Assembly (NCBI GenBank): GCA_045124255.1 | Contig: JBGVLM010000061.1 | Location: 1-7,175 of the forward strand | DNA from: Eshraghiella sp045124255 | GTDB lineage: Bacteria; Bacillota; Clostridia; Lachnospirales; Lachnospiraceae | Direction: 5' to 3' | DNA length: 7,175 bases | Shown here: piece by piece, positions 1 through 7,057 of the stretch | Numbering within the stretch: the stretch's first letter is position 1 | How the letters are laid out: each line of letters begins with the position of its first letter | Made by a program: the position numbers and the translations under genes | The notes under the pieces: model-generated | Database searches by the model: none | The model's input: only the letters and a program-made list of their open reading frames with translations | Told to the model about the DNA's origin: nothing

Positions 1-60
1 AATCTGTCCTTACTATTTAATTAAGAACTTTCTTCGGTAGCCTCTCTATTACTCCATCTT

Positions 61-438
61 CTAATCCATTTTCTCTTCTAAGGACTTGGCATAATCATCA
101 AATATATAATCAAAGATTGGCGCCATTCCTACAAACTCACACCCATAAGTTGTGGTGCCATCATCATTCTTGTTTCTTCTAAGTATTCTGACAACACAAT
201 TGAGACAATCCTTTTCATCTTCAAATTCAAGCCTCGAATTAAAATAAAAACCTATCGGAAGTACACTTTTTGAGACAAATCCTATTCCATGCCTTGAAAT
301 GTTAATAACATCAATAGGTGCATTTATATTGCTCACATGTACATTATCCTGCTTAAATATAGAAGACACTTCAAGATGCATCTTCACAGGAATCCTTTTA
401 CTCCTTCTCTGCTCATCTAATACTTTTTCTTCCTCCAT
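61..438 (-). CDS. Small PilZ-domain protein, putative cyclic-di-GMP receptor
   Basis: A 125-residue soluble protein consisting of little more than one PilZ domain. The two halves of the c-di-GMP binding signature are visible: RxxxR at residues 11-15 (RRSKR) and [D/N]xSxxG at residues 46-51 (NISRHG). Between and after them lie alternating hydrophobic segments expected of the PilZ beta barrel, and an acidic helix (about 108-125) ends the protein. PilZ domains bind c-di-GMP and pass the signal to motility, exopolysaccharide or other outputs; the output partner here is not visible, and no second domain, signal peptide or membrane segment is present. The start is supported by AGGAGG six bases upstream; an overlapping ATG at 443 is out of frame and too close to that site. 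It begins 50 bp after gatB on the same strand with no obvious terminator, so read-through from the aspS operon is possible. The family call is firm; the physiological role is unknown. Confidence 0.88.
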   Translation of the reverse strand: MEEEKVLDEQRRSKRIPVKMHLEVSSIFKQDNVHVSNINAPIDVINISRHGIGFVSKSVLPIGFYFNSRLEFEDEKDCLNCVVRILRRNKNDDGTTTYGCEFVGMAPIFDYIFDDYAKSLEEKMD

Positions 439-488
439 ACCATACCTCCTGCTTTTTAACGTTTCCCGCAGAGTTCGTACAACGAAAA

Positions 489-1922
489 TTACAATAACTC
501 CTGTAAAATCTGATTGATCATTCCAGGATCTGCTTTGCCCTGCATAGCCTTCATAGTCTGTCCTACAAGGAAACCTATAGCCTTCTTCTTTCCACTTCTG
601 TAATCTTCAACTGACTGTGGGTTTTCTTCAATAACCTTCTCAATTACTGATTTGAGAGCTCCGTCATCAGCTACTGTCTTAAGACCATTTTCCTCTACAT
701 ACTTCTCAGGGTCTATATCATCAGCAAATATCTTTTCAAATACTTCCTTTGCAACTGAGCTGTTTATAACCTTTTCTTCTGTAAGGTTTATAAGTTTTGC
801 AAGATTTTCCGGTGAGAATTTAAGCTGTTCAGGCTCAATTGCTGCCTCTTTCATAAGACGCATAGTTTCAACCATAAGCCAGTTCGAAACTTTCTTAGGA
901 TTATTACAGATTGCTGTAGTGGCCTCAAATATATCTGCAAGATGCTTGTTTCCTGTAAGGATTTCTGCATCATACTCAGGGATATTGTACTCTGTCTTAT
1001 ATCTCTCAAGCTTCTCATCACGAAGCTCCGGCTGTGCTGCTCTTATCTCATCAAGCCACTCATCACTTATAATTATAGGTACAAGGTCTGGATCCGGGAA
1101 ATATCTGTAATCCTGCGCATCCTCTTTCGAGCGCATTGCATACGAATACTCTTTGTTATCATCCCAACGTCTTGTCTCCTGAATTACCTTTTCTCCTGAC
1201 TCAATAAGGTCTATCTGACGCTCTCTCTCAGCCTCTATTGCTCTTGCTATCGCCTTAAATGAATTAAGGTTTTTCATCTCTGTACGAGTACCAAACTCCG
1301 TAGCTCCAACTTCTCTTACAGAAAGGTTTACGTCAGCTCTCATTGAGCCTTCCTGAAGCTTACAGTCTGACGCTCCGAGATACTGAATGATAAGACGGAG
1401 CTTATCAAGATATGCTATTACCTCTTCCGCACTTCTCATGTCCGGCTCTGATACAATTTCAATAAGAGGCACACCTGAACGGTTGAAATCCACTAACGAA
1501 ACATCCTGCCAGTCATCATGAACAAGCTTTCCTGCGTCCTCCTCCATGTGAATCTCATGGATTCTTATCGGTTTAACCGTTCCGTCACTAAGTTCTATAT
1601 CCACATGACCATCCCTGCATATAGGTAAGTATAACTGAGAAATTTGATAGTTTTGTGGATTATCAGGATAAAAATAATTTTTTCTGTCAAATTTACAATT
1701 CTGTGTGATTGTACAGTTGGTTGCAAGACCTACCGCAGCGGCATATTCCACAACCTGTTTATTAAGTACCGGAAGAGAACCCGGCATTCCCGTACAAACA
1801 GGGCAGGTGTGTGTATTAGGCGCACCGCCGAAGGCTGTTGAACATCCGCAGAAAATTTTGGTCTTGGTCGCAAGCTCAACATGAACTTCAAGACCGATTA
1901 CGGTTTCATAAGCTTTTGCCAT
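489..1922 (-). CDS. gatB: Aspartyl/glutamyl-tRNA amidotransferase subunit B
   Basis: GatB is the tRNA-binding and kinase subunit of GatCAB. It uses ATP to phosphorylate the side chain of Asp or Glu misacylated on tRNA(Asn) or tRNA(Gln), and the phosphate is then replaced by ammonia delivered from GatA. The 477-residue length is normal and complete. Visible hallmarks are the N-terminal GLEVHVEL segment (10-17), a full four-cysteine zinc site at C25, C27, C40 and C43, HMEEDAGK (125-132), the signature DFNRSGVPLIEIVSEPD (145-161), QEGSMRADVN (190-199) and EMKNLNS (215-221). The C-terminal part from about residue 330 is the helical, YqeY-like tail domain that contacts the tRNA elbow. An AGGAGG ribosome binding site lies just upstream of ATG 1922 and touches the gatA stop codon, with only 14 bp between the two genes, suggesting tight co-translation. 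Cytoplasmic. No defects seen. Confidence 0.98.
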   Translation of the reverse strand: MAKAYETVIGLEVHVELATKTKIFCGCSTAFGGAPNTHTCPVCTGMPGSLPVLNKQVVEYAAAVGLATNCTITQNCKFDRKNYFYPDNPQNYQISQLYLPICRDGHVDIELSDGTVKPIRIHEIHMEEDAGKLVHDDWQDVSLVDFNRSGVPLIEIVSEPDMRSAEEVIAYLDKLRLIIQYLGASDCKLQEGSMRADVNLSVREVGATEFGTRTEMKNLNSFKAIARAIEAERERQIDLIESGEKVIQETRRWDDNKEYSYAMRSKEDAQDYRYFPDPDLVPIIISDEWLDEIRAAQPELRDEKLERYKTEYNIPEYDAEILTGNKHLADIFEATTAICNNPKKVSNWLMVETMRLMKEAAIEPEQLKFSPENLAKLINLTEEKVINSSVAKEVFEKIFADDIDPEKYVEENGLKTVADDGALKSVIEKVIEENPQSVEDYRSGKKKAIGFLVGQTMKAMQGKADPGMINQILQELL

Positions 1923-1936
1923 TATAACTCTCCTCC

Positions 1937-3382
1937 TTATTCAAATTTACCACGTGCCTGCTCATATGTGTAAGCAGCACGAATAAGATTTTTCTCTTTA
2001 AAACAGTCTCCGATTAACTGCATTCCGATTGGGAGTCCGTTTTCGTCCTTTCCGCAAGGAACACTCATTCCCGGAAGTCCGGCAAGGTTAAGTGAGATTG
2101 TGTAAATATCTCCTAAATACATCTTTATCGGGTCTGAAAGCGATGAACCGAGCTTTGGTGCCGTCGTCGGTGCAACTGGCCCTATGATTAAATCATATTT
2201 TGCAAAGGCCTCGTCAAATGCTTTTTTAATAAGTGCCTTTACCTTAAGTGCCTTAAGATAATATGCATCATAATAGCCTGAGCTGAGTACGAAGGAACCT
2301 AACATAATTCTTCGCTTAACCTCAGGACCAAAGCCCTCTGAACGGGTCTTTTTATACATATTATGAAGTCCCTCATAGTTCTCTGCACGGTATCCGTATT
2401 TAACTCCGTCAAAACGTTCAAGGTTGGAGCTTGCCTCTGCTGCCGCGATTGTATAATAAGTAGGAATTGCATAATCCACAAGGTCAAGTTCAAATTCCTC
2501 CACAATCGCACCTTTTTCCTCCAAAACCTTAACGGCATTCATAACGGCTTCCTTAACCTGTGGGTCAAGTCCCTCGCCAAAATAAGTACTTGGTATTCCT
2601 ATCTTCATTCCTTTTACATCATCAACAAGTGCTGATGTAAAATCCGTATCCTCACGCTTAATTGATGTTGAATCCTTAGGGTCATGTGCTGCAATTACCT
2701 CCATAATTGTTGCACAGTCCGTAACATCCTTGCATAAAGGTCCAATCTGGTCAAGTGATGAACCATATGCGATAAGTCCGTAACGTGATACCGTTCCATA
2801 GGTAGGCTTCATACCTACCACGCCGCAGTATGACGCAGGCTGTCTGATTGAACCGCCGGTATCGGAGCCGAGTGCAAAAAAGCATTCGTTAGCCGCAACT
2901 GCTGCCGCAGAGCCGCCTGATGAGCCGCCCGGTACGTGTTCTGTATTCCAAGGGTTCTTAGTCGCTCCGTAAGCGGAGGTCTCAGAGGTTGAACCCATTG
3001 CGAACTCGTCCATATTGGTCTTTCCTATAATAACTGCACCTGCCTCTTCAAGGCGGATAACCGCCTCAGAAGAAAACTGTGGTACAAAATTTCCTAAAAT
3101 CTTAGATGAACAGGTGGTAAGCATTCCTTTGGTACACATATTGTCCTTGATTGCCACAGGCACACCTGCCAATACTCCTGTTAAACTGCCATTCTCAATG
3201 GCCTTCTGAGATTCCTCTGCCGCTTTCATTGCCGCCTCTTTATCAAAGGTAACATAGCAGTTAAGTTCGCTCTCTTTTGTCTCAATCTGTTCTATAACAG
3301 CTTTCATTGCTTCCACGGCAGTAGTATTGCCTGCCTTAATTTCCTTGGCAAGTTCAACTGCGGTTAAATCCAATAAATTCAT
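1937..3382 (-). CDS. gatA: Aspartyl/glutamyl-tRNA amidotransferase subunit A
   Basis: GatA is the glutaminase/amidase subunit of GatCAB. It hydrolyses glutamine (or asparagine) and channels the ammonia to the GatB site. The 481 residues match the family length and the protein belongs to the amidase-signature family. The Ser-cis-Ser-Lys catalytic triad is intact and falls at the positions used in well-studied GatA proteins: K79 (in GVPVAIKD), S154 (in PGGSSGGSAA) and S178 (in GSDTGGSIR). The glycine- and serine-rich amidase signature runs from about 150 to 180, and the C-terminal half (GPVAPTTAP, LAGLPGMSVPCG) is typical for GatA rather than for generic amidases. The gene starts 17 bp after gatC, with an AAAGGAAGAG-type ribosome binding site before ATG 3382. 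It is flanked by gatC and gatB, so the assignment as the complex subunit is secure. No truncation or frameshift is seen. Confidence 0.98.
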   Translation of the reverse strand: MNLLDLTAVELAKEIKAGNTTAVEAMKAVIEQIETKESELNCYVTFDKEAAMKAAEESQKAIENGSLTGVLAGVPVAIKDNMCTKGMLTTCSSKILGNFVPQFSSEAVIRLEEAGAVIIGKTNMDEFAMGSTSETSAYGATKNPWNTEHVPGGSSGGSAAAVAANECFFALGSDTGGSIRQPASYCGVVGMKPTYGTVSRYGLIAYGSSLDQIGPLCKDVTDCATIMEVIAAHDPKDSTSIKREDTDFTSALVDDVKGMKIGIPSTYFGEGLDPQVKEAVMNAVKVLEEKGAIVEEFELDLVDYAIPTYYTIAAAEASSNLERFDGVKYGYRAENYEGLHNMYKKTRSEGFGPEVKRRIMLGSFVLSSGYYDAYYLKALKVKALIKKAFDEAFAKYDLIIGPVAPTTAPKLGSSLSDPIKMYLGDIYTISLNLAGLPGMSVPCGKDENGLPIGMQLIGDCFKEKNLIRAAYTYEQARGKFE

Positions 3383-3399
3383 AAGCTCTTCCTTTCTGC

Positions 3400-3693
3400 C
3401 TATTCTACGGTCTTTGGTACAATAAATGCTTCATCATTGCTCTCCGGAGCATTTGAAAGTGCATCCGCACTTCCGTCACCGTTAGTAACAACATCCTCCC
3501 TCATAACGTTGTTAACAGGGAAAATATGTGACATCGGCTCAACACCCGTTGTATCCAGCTCACCGAGCTTATCAATATAATCAAGCATACTTGCCATATC
3601 CTTTTTGGCATTTTCCTTATCTTCATCGGAAAGCTCCAATTTGGCAAGAATTCCTACATATTCTATTGTCTCATCACTAATTACGTTAGCCAT
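3400..3693 (-). CDS. gatC: Aspartyl/glutamyl-tRNA amidotransferase subunit C
   Basis: GatC is the small non-catalytic subunit that wraps around the GatA-GatB interface and stabilises the complex. The 97 residues are the usual length. The N-terminal helical part (ISDETIEYVGILAKLELSDED, first 25 residues or so) and the middle helix with MLDYIDKLGELDTTGVEPM (36-54) are typical, followed by the conserved extended REDVV element (65-69) and a C-terminal tail ending in IVPKTVE, as commonly seen in GatC. ATG 3693 has a GGAGG site five bases upstream. The gap from the aspS stop is only 20 bp and that to gatA 17 bp, consistent with one polycistronic message in the order aspS-gatC-gatA-gatB. The order C-A-B is common in Firmicutes. 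Confidence 0.96.
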   Translation of the reverse strand: MANVISDETIEYVGILAKLELSDEDKENAKKDMASMLDYIDKLGELDTTGVEPMSHIFPVNNVMREDVVTNGDGSADALSNAPESNDEAFIVPKTVE

Positions 3694-3713
3694 AGCCGCC
3701 TCCGTTTTATATA

Positions 3714-5459
3714 TTAATCTCTGACTTTAATGTGAACCTCACGCAGCTGCTGTTCAGTAACCTCGTTAGGTGCGCCGCACATGAAATCCTGTGCAGTTCC
3801 GCTCATTGGGAATGCGATAACCTCACGAATATTCTCCTCGTTGCGGAGTAACATAATCATACGGTCAACGCCCGGTGCCATACCTGCATGAGGAGGTGCG
3901 CCGAACTGGAATGCATTGTATAACGCTCCAAACTTAGCTTTAAGCACTTCTTCATCATAGCCTGCGATTTCAAAAGCCTTAACCATTATCTGCATATCAT
4001 GGTTACGGACCGCACCTGATGAAAGCTCAATACCGTTACATACAATGTCATACTGGTATGCAAGAATATCAAGAGGATTCATTGTATTAAGTGCTTCCAG
4101 ACCTCCCTGCGGCATTGAGAACGGATTATGTGTAAATCCGATTTTCTTGGTCTCAGGGTCCATTTCAAACATCGGAAAATCATTAATATAGCAGAATCTG
4201 TATGCGTTCTTCTCTATTAAATCAAGCTTCTGTCCAAGCTCTGTACGAATCATGCCTGCAAAATATGCTGCTCTTTCTTCCTTGTCTGCCATGAAAAAAA
4301 TAGTATCGCCAACATTAAGTCCTGCAAGTGTCTTAAATTCCTCTTTAAACTCAGCAGGGATGAACTTATCAATCGGTCCCTTGTAGCTTCCGTCCTCAAG
4401 TACCTCAAGGTATCCGAGTCCGCCCATTCCAATCTCAGTAGCAAATTTCAATAACTTCTCATGGAAGCCCTTTGACATATCCGCATGAACCTTAATTGCA
4501 CGAACCGTCTTGCCGATAAACGGCTTAAAGGTACATTTCTGGAAGAAATCAGTAACATCAATAATTCTTAATGGATTTCTAAGGTCAGGCTTATCTGTAC
4601 CAAACACAAGCATTGCCTGCTTATAACTGATAATCGGATATGGAGCCTTAGTTACCTCAAATCCCTCAGGAGCAAATTTCTCAAATGTTGCAGTTAAAAC
4701 TTCCTCACCAACCTTGAATACATCCTCCTGTGTTGCAAAGCTCATCTCAAAATCCAACTGATAGAACTCTCCCGGTGAACGGTCAGCTCTTGCGTCCTCG
4801 TCTCTGAAGCAAGGAGCAATCTGAAAATATTTATCAATACCTGACACCATTAATAACTGCTTGTACTGCTGTGGTGCCTGTGGAAGTGCATAGAATTTAC
4901 CCTTATATTTTCTTGAAGGAACAATATAATCCCTTGCGCCCTCCGGTGATGATGCACAGAGTATTGGAGTCTGAATCTCAACAAATCCCATTTCCGTCAT
5001 CTTCTGACGAAGGTATGCAACCACCTGTGAACGGAACAAAATATTGTCCTTAACCTTTTCATTTCTCATATCGAGATATCTGTATTTAAGACGAACAGAT
5101 TCACTTACCTCTTTAGATGTCTGAATCTCAAAAGGAAGCTGTGTATATACCTGTCCGAGTGTTGTAATCTTATGAGCCTCTAATTCAATGGTTCCTGACT
5201 GAATCTTAGGATTGTAGGTCTCCTCGTCTCTCTGCTCCATCTTACCTTCAACAGAAATACATTCCTCTTTCTTGATTCCCTTTAATAATTCGGTATCTCT
5301 GATAACCACCTGGAGTACACCGTACATATCTCTTAAATCAATAAAGGATACTCCGCCATGGTCACGGATGTTCTCAACCCATCCTGCAACCTTAATTTCT
5401 TTTCCGATGTCTGATTCACTAACAAGGTTAAGTGTAGTGTCTCTGTAAATGTTTCCCAT
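3714..5459 (-). CDS. aspS: Aspartyl-tRNA synthetase, bacterial type, possibly non-discriminating (Asp/Asn)
   Basis: A class II aminoacyl-tRNA synthetase that attaches aspartate to tRNA(Asp) and, if non-discriminating, also to tRNA(Asn). Numbering is from ATG 5459 (581 residues). An OB-fold anticodon-binding domain (about 1-110) is followed by the catalytic core with class II motif 1 (about 150-165), motif 2 FRDEDARADRSPGEF (218-232) and motif 3 GMAPGVDRM (526-534). The core is interrupted by the bacterial GAD insertion domain (about 285-405). The anticodon domain has RDHGG (32-36); a His at this place is reported for non-discriminating enzymes, whereas discriminating bacterial ones often have Leu. 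Motif 2 is one residue longer than the usual RADRQPEF form; I believe this is a recognised subgroup variant. The reading frame also offers a TTG at 5465, but AAGGAG lies only 2 bases from it and 8 bases from ATG 5459, so the ATG is preferred. The gene is first in the operon, behind a T-box leader, and precedes gatC by 20 bp. Confidence 0.97.
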   Translation of the reverse strand: MGNIYRDTTLNLVSESDIGKEIKVAGWVENIRDHGGVSFIDLRDMYGVLQVVIRDTELLKGIKKEECISVEGKMEQRDEETYNPKIQSGTIELEAHKITTLGQVYTQLPFEIQTSKEVSESVRLKYRYLDMRNEKVKDNILFRSQVVAYLRQKMTEMGFVEIQTPILCASSPEGARDYIVPSRKYKGKFYALPQAPQQYKQLLMVSGIDKYFQIAPCFRDEDARADRSPGEFYQLDFEMSFATQEDVFKVGEEVLTATFEKFAPEGFEVTKAPYPIISYKQAMLVFGTDKPDLRNPLRIIDVTDFFQKCTFKPFIGKTVRAIKVHADMSKGFHEKLLKFATEIGMGGLGYLEVLEDGSYKGPIDKFIPAEFKEEFKTLAGLNVGDTIFFMADKEERAAYFAGMIRTELGQKLDLIEKNAYRFCYINDFPMFEMDPETKKIGFTHNPFSMPQGGLEALNTMNPLDILAYQYDIVCNGIELSSGAVRNHDMQIMVKAFEIAGYDEEVLKAKFGALYNAFQFGAPPHAGMAPGVDRMIMLLRNEENIREVIAFPMSGTAQDFMCGAPNEVTEQQLREVHIKVRD

Positions 5460-5465
5460 TTTCAA

Positions 5466-5475
5466 ATCTCCTTTT
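5466..5475 (-). promoter_or_regulatory. Ribosome binding site that decides the aspS start
   Basis: AAAGGAG read on the minus strand ends at 5468. It lies 8 bases before ATG 5459 (good spacing) and only 2 bases before the in-frame TTG 5465 (too close), which favours the ATG and a 581-residue product. Confidence 0.8.
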
Positions 5476-5540
5476 TTAAAAAACTTCTTGTGTATTCAAT
5501 ATTAAGATTATGCTATATGGAAACATTACTCCGATACAGC

Positions 5541-5577
5541 AAAAAATCCCGGAATACACAGTTAATGTATTCCGGGA
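5541..5577 (-). terminator. Intrinsic terminator of the T-box, alternative to the antiterminator
   Basis: A perfect 12-bp stem (TCCCGGAATACA at 5577-5566 with TGTATTCCGGGA at 5558-5547) with a 7-nt loop is followed by six T residues (5546-5541) on the minus strand. Its 5' arm includes the CCCG that the antiterminator also needs, so the two structures exclude each other. It ends about 80 nt before the aspS start codon and acts as the off state of the leader. Confidence 0.95.
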
Positions 5578-5811
5578 CGAATAATTACAAATTATCCGCG
5601 GTACCACCCGCATTGAGCCTTCCTAATCAAAGCTCCAACTCTAAGTACTTAACGCGTACAACGTACAGACCTACCTGCCAATCGTTCTCAGCCTGTCAGC
5701 TCCTGAGTGTTCCCTTGCTCCGTTCCACCTGAAGTCATTCTCAGTCGGTGATGACCTCTTCCTGTCGGGTTCCATGAGTTCGAGTCTCATTCCATGCCTT
5801 TGTCCAATAAT
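5541..5811 (-). promoter_or_regulatory. T-box leader (tRNA-sensing riboswitch) of aspS-gatCAB
   Basis: The transcribed leader of aspS is a T-box. The diagnostic core GGGTGGTACCGCGG is read on the minus strand at 5609-5596. A stem just before it (5615-5621 with 5629-5635, seven pairs) fits stem III. A distal stem I hairpin is visible at about 5729-5758 (GAGGTCAT pairing with ATGACTTC around a CACCGACTGAGA loop), like the AGAGG and distal-loop region of T-boxes. The antiterminator would form when CGGG before the T-box bulge pairs with CCCG at the 5' side of the terminator, with an AT-rich upper stem (ATAATT/AATTAT). Uncharged tRNA should therefore stabilise antitermination and switch the operon on. 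The specifier codon is not certain: AAC (5711-5709) is followed by A and sits before a CAGGAGC stretch, as specifiers often do; another AAC lies at 5724-5722 and a GAC at 5697-5695. The lower stem I does not fold canonically by eye. Confidence 0.93.
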
Positions 5812-5816
5812 GTGTT

Positions 5817-5845
5817 ATTATACCAAACAAAGCCGTTAATTGCAA
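5817..5845 (-). promoter_or_regulatory. Sigma-A type promoter of the aspS-gatCAB operon
   Basis: On the minus strand a -35 box TTGCAA (5845-5840) and a perfect -10 box TATAAT (5822-5817) are separated by 17 bp, with TG one base before the -10 box (extended -10). Transcription would begin near 5811-5809, just where the T-box leader starts. The -35 box is only nine bases beyond the stop codon of the MATE remnant. Confidence 0.85.
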
Positions 5846-5854
5846 GAGTGGATT

Positions 5855-6964
5855 TCAATCGATTTTATCATCGGTAAAAAAGCAGTAATTTTTTCTTTTG
5901 ATTTCAAACAGATAAAGAGCGATTGAAACTAACATATGGAATACCATTCCAAAACCAAACAGCAATATTACAAACATAATATCCGGGGTAAATAAACCTT
6001 TTTTGAAAAGTATAAAAGCAATTCCATAATATACAATATTAACTAAAAATGAATTAATTGCATTATAATAAGTTTTTCCTTTTGATATAAACCAGCTATC
6101 TATAAAACCGGATATAATATATGTAATATAGAAAGGTACTAGCGGATATAAAATATTTAAAATAGCCGCAGCATTCGTTGACATTACATTGGTAATAAAC
6201 CATCTCCAGCCGGGAATACTTATTAACCATAAAGCTCCAATAATTAATCCATATTTCCAGGTATTTTTAAATTCTAATTTTTCCAGGTTATTTTTCTTTA
6301 TAATTTCTATAATAGCCATAACAGGAATAAGCAGCCACCCCCAGATAAAGTTATTAGCGACCCAATAATTACCTGATTCCGAAACAGCATTTACCATTTT
6401 ACAAATCATTACTGCATAAATAAAGTTATCTAAGAAAATCTGAAGTCCTGAAAATAAACCAATCTTTAAATAGTCCTTTAACCAATCAACATCTGCTTTA
6501 CCAAATCCAATATATTTTCTCGCAAAAACAATAATTAAAGAAACAATACCAATAAAAGTATTTGTTATAATTTCTGAATAAGAAGCCCCCAATTCCAGGA
6601 AAGCATCAATAAATACAAAATCCAAAATACTAAGAATTATTAATTTAATTATAGTTAAAACAACTATCATTTTAAAATCATTATTCAAAGTTAAAAGCAT
6701 AATACAAAAAGTACTGACAAAACTAATAAGCAATGAAAAAGTTTGGAGTTTTAAATATTCTGATGCAAATTCAGCATTCATAAACCCTGAAATATTTGAA
6801 ACATATGTAGAAATGATTAAAGCAAATATCGTATAAATACTAAAAGATATAATAAAAGCTAATCCGTTTTTTTCTTTAGATGTTACATTGGTTTTTAATA
6901 ATGAGAATAAAGGAACAGTTAAAGTAGTTACCAAAATTTCATCAATCAAATCAAACCATTCCAT
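5855..6964 (-). pseudogene. 5'-truncated MATE-family multidrug/Na+ efflux transporter
   Basis: The open frame codes for 369 residues of a very hydrophobic membrane protein resembling MATE (multi-antimicrobial extrusion) transporters, usually about 440-460 residues with twelve helices in two six-helix halves. By eye it has about eleven helices: five before the central loop (about 8-24, 34-54, 74-93, 97-119, 133-150) and six after it (about 164-190, 203-223, 237-251, 266-288, 303-320, 328-353). The N-terminal half therefore seems to lack helix 1, about 40-80 residues. ATG 6964 has no convincing ribosome binding site, and an insertion-sequence-like end lies about 12 bp upstream of it. I infer that the gene was decapitated by an insertion and is probably non-functional, although an internally started product cannot be excluded. 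The gene is visibly richer in AT and in ATA, TTA and AAT codons than the aspS operon, which hints at foreign origin. Substrate unknown. A Wzx-like flippase is a less likely alternative. Confidence 0.72.
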
Positions 6965-6975
6965 TTGCCCGGGTT

Positions 6976-6995
6976 TGTCAAGTAAAGTGTGTAAA
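6976..6995. repeat. Candidate terminal inverted repeat of an insertion sequence (one end only)
   Basis: The stretch beginning TGTCAAGTAAAGTGTG on the plus strand and ending in TAAA lies between the headless MATE frame and the hairpin behind the partial right-edge gene. It begins with TG, as many element ends do, and marks a sharp break between the two coding remnants. The other end is outside the window, so neither the partner repeat nor a target duplication can be checked and no family is assigned. The true boundary may be anywhere from about 6965 to 6976. Confidence 0.45.
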
Positions 6996-7013
6996 TTTTT
7001 TTGATTTTTTATC

Positions 7014-7033
7014 GGCGGTCGGGTCTGACCGCC
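7014..7033. other. GC-rich hairpin between partial right-edge gene and MATE remnant
   Basis: A perfect 7-bp stem (GGCGGTC at 7014-7020 with GACCGCC at 7027-7033) with a 6-nt loop stands out in an otherwise very AT-rich stretch. Read on the plus strand it is followed by AATTTTACATTTTTAC, a loose T tract. Read on the minus strand, the direction of the neighbouring genes, it is followed by A runs rather than T runs. It could be a weak plus-strand terminator that shields the putative element from outside transcription, or a structural part of the element's end. Confidence 0.5.
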
Positions 7034-7057
7034 AATTTTACATTTTTACATTGATTT

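Noticed and set aside
1..60. Possible start of a further gene or a terminator after the PilZ gene.
   Set aside because: On the minus strand the only ATG leads to a stop after one more codon, and no stable hairpin with a T tract is visible; too short to interpret.
439..488. Possible terminator between gatB and the PilZ gene (TTCG/CGAA near 475-487 and AACGTT near 456-462).
   Set aside because: The stems are only about four pairs and are not followed by a proper T run, so no terminator is called.
652..1110. Plus-strand open frame of 152 codons.
   Set aside because: It is a shadow of gatB on the opposite strand; composition is serine-rich and low in complexity, there is no ribosome binding site, and it resembles no known protein.
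2299..2635. Open frames on both strands inside gatA.
   Set aside because: They overlap the fully conserved gatA frame, lack ribosome binding sites and look like frame shadows.
5490..5732. Plus-strand 80-codon open frame across the leader.
   Set aside because: It lies entirely over the T-box RNA and terminator of the opposite strand and has no coding features.
5774..5790. Plus-strand T-arm lookalike: 5-bp stem ATGAG/CTCAT with a 7-nt TTCGAGT loop, suggesting a tRNA gene.
   Set aside because: No matching 5' acceptor strand, D-arm or anticodon arm lies upstream at the right distance, and no CCA or discriminator pattern follows. The stretch is part of the T-box leader on the other strand, where it forms a local hairpin.
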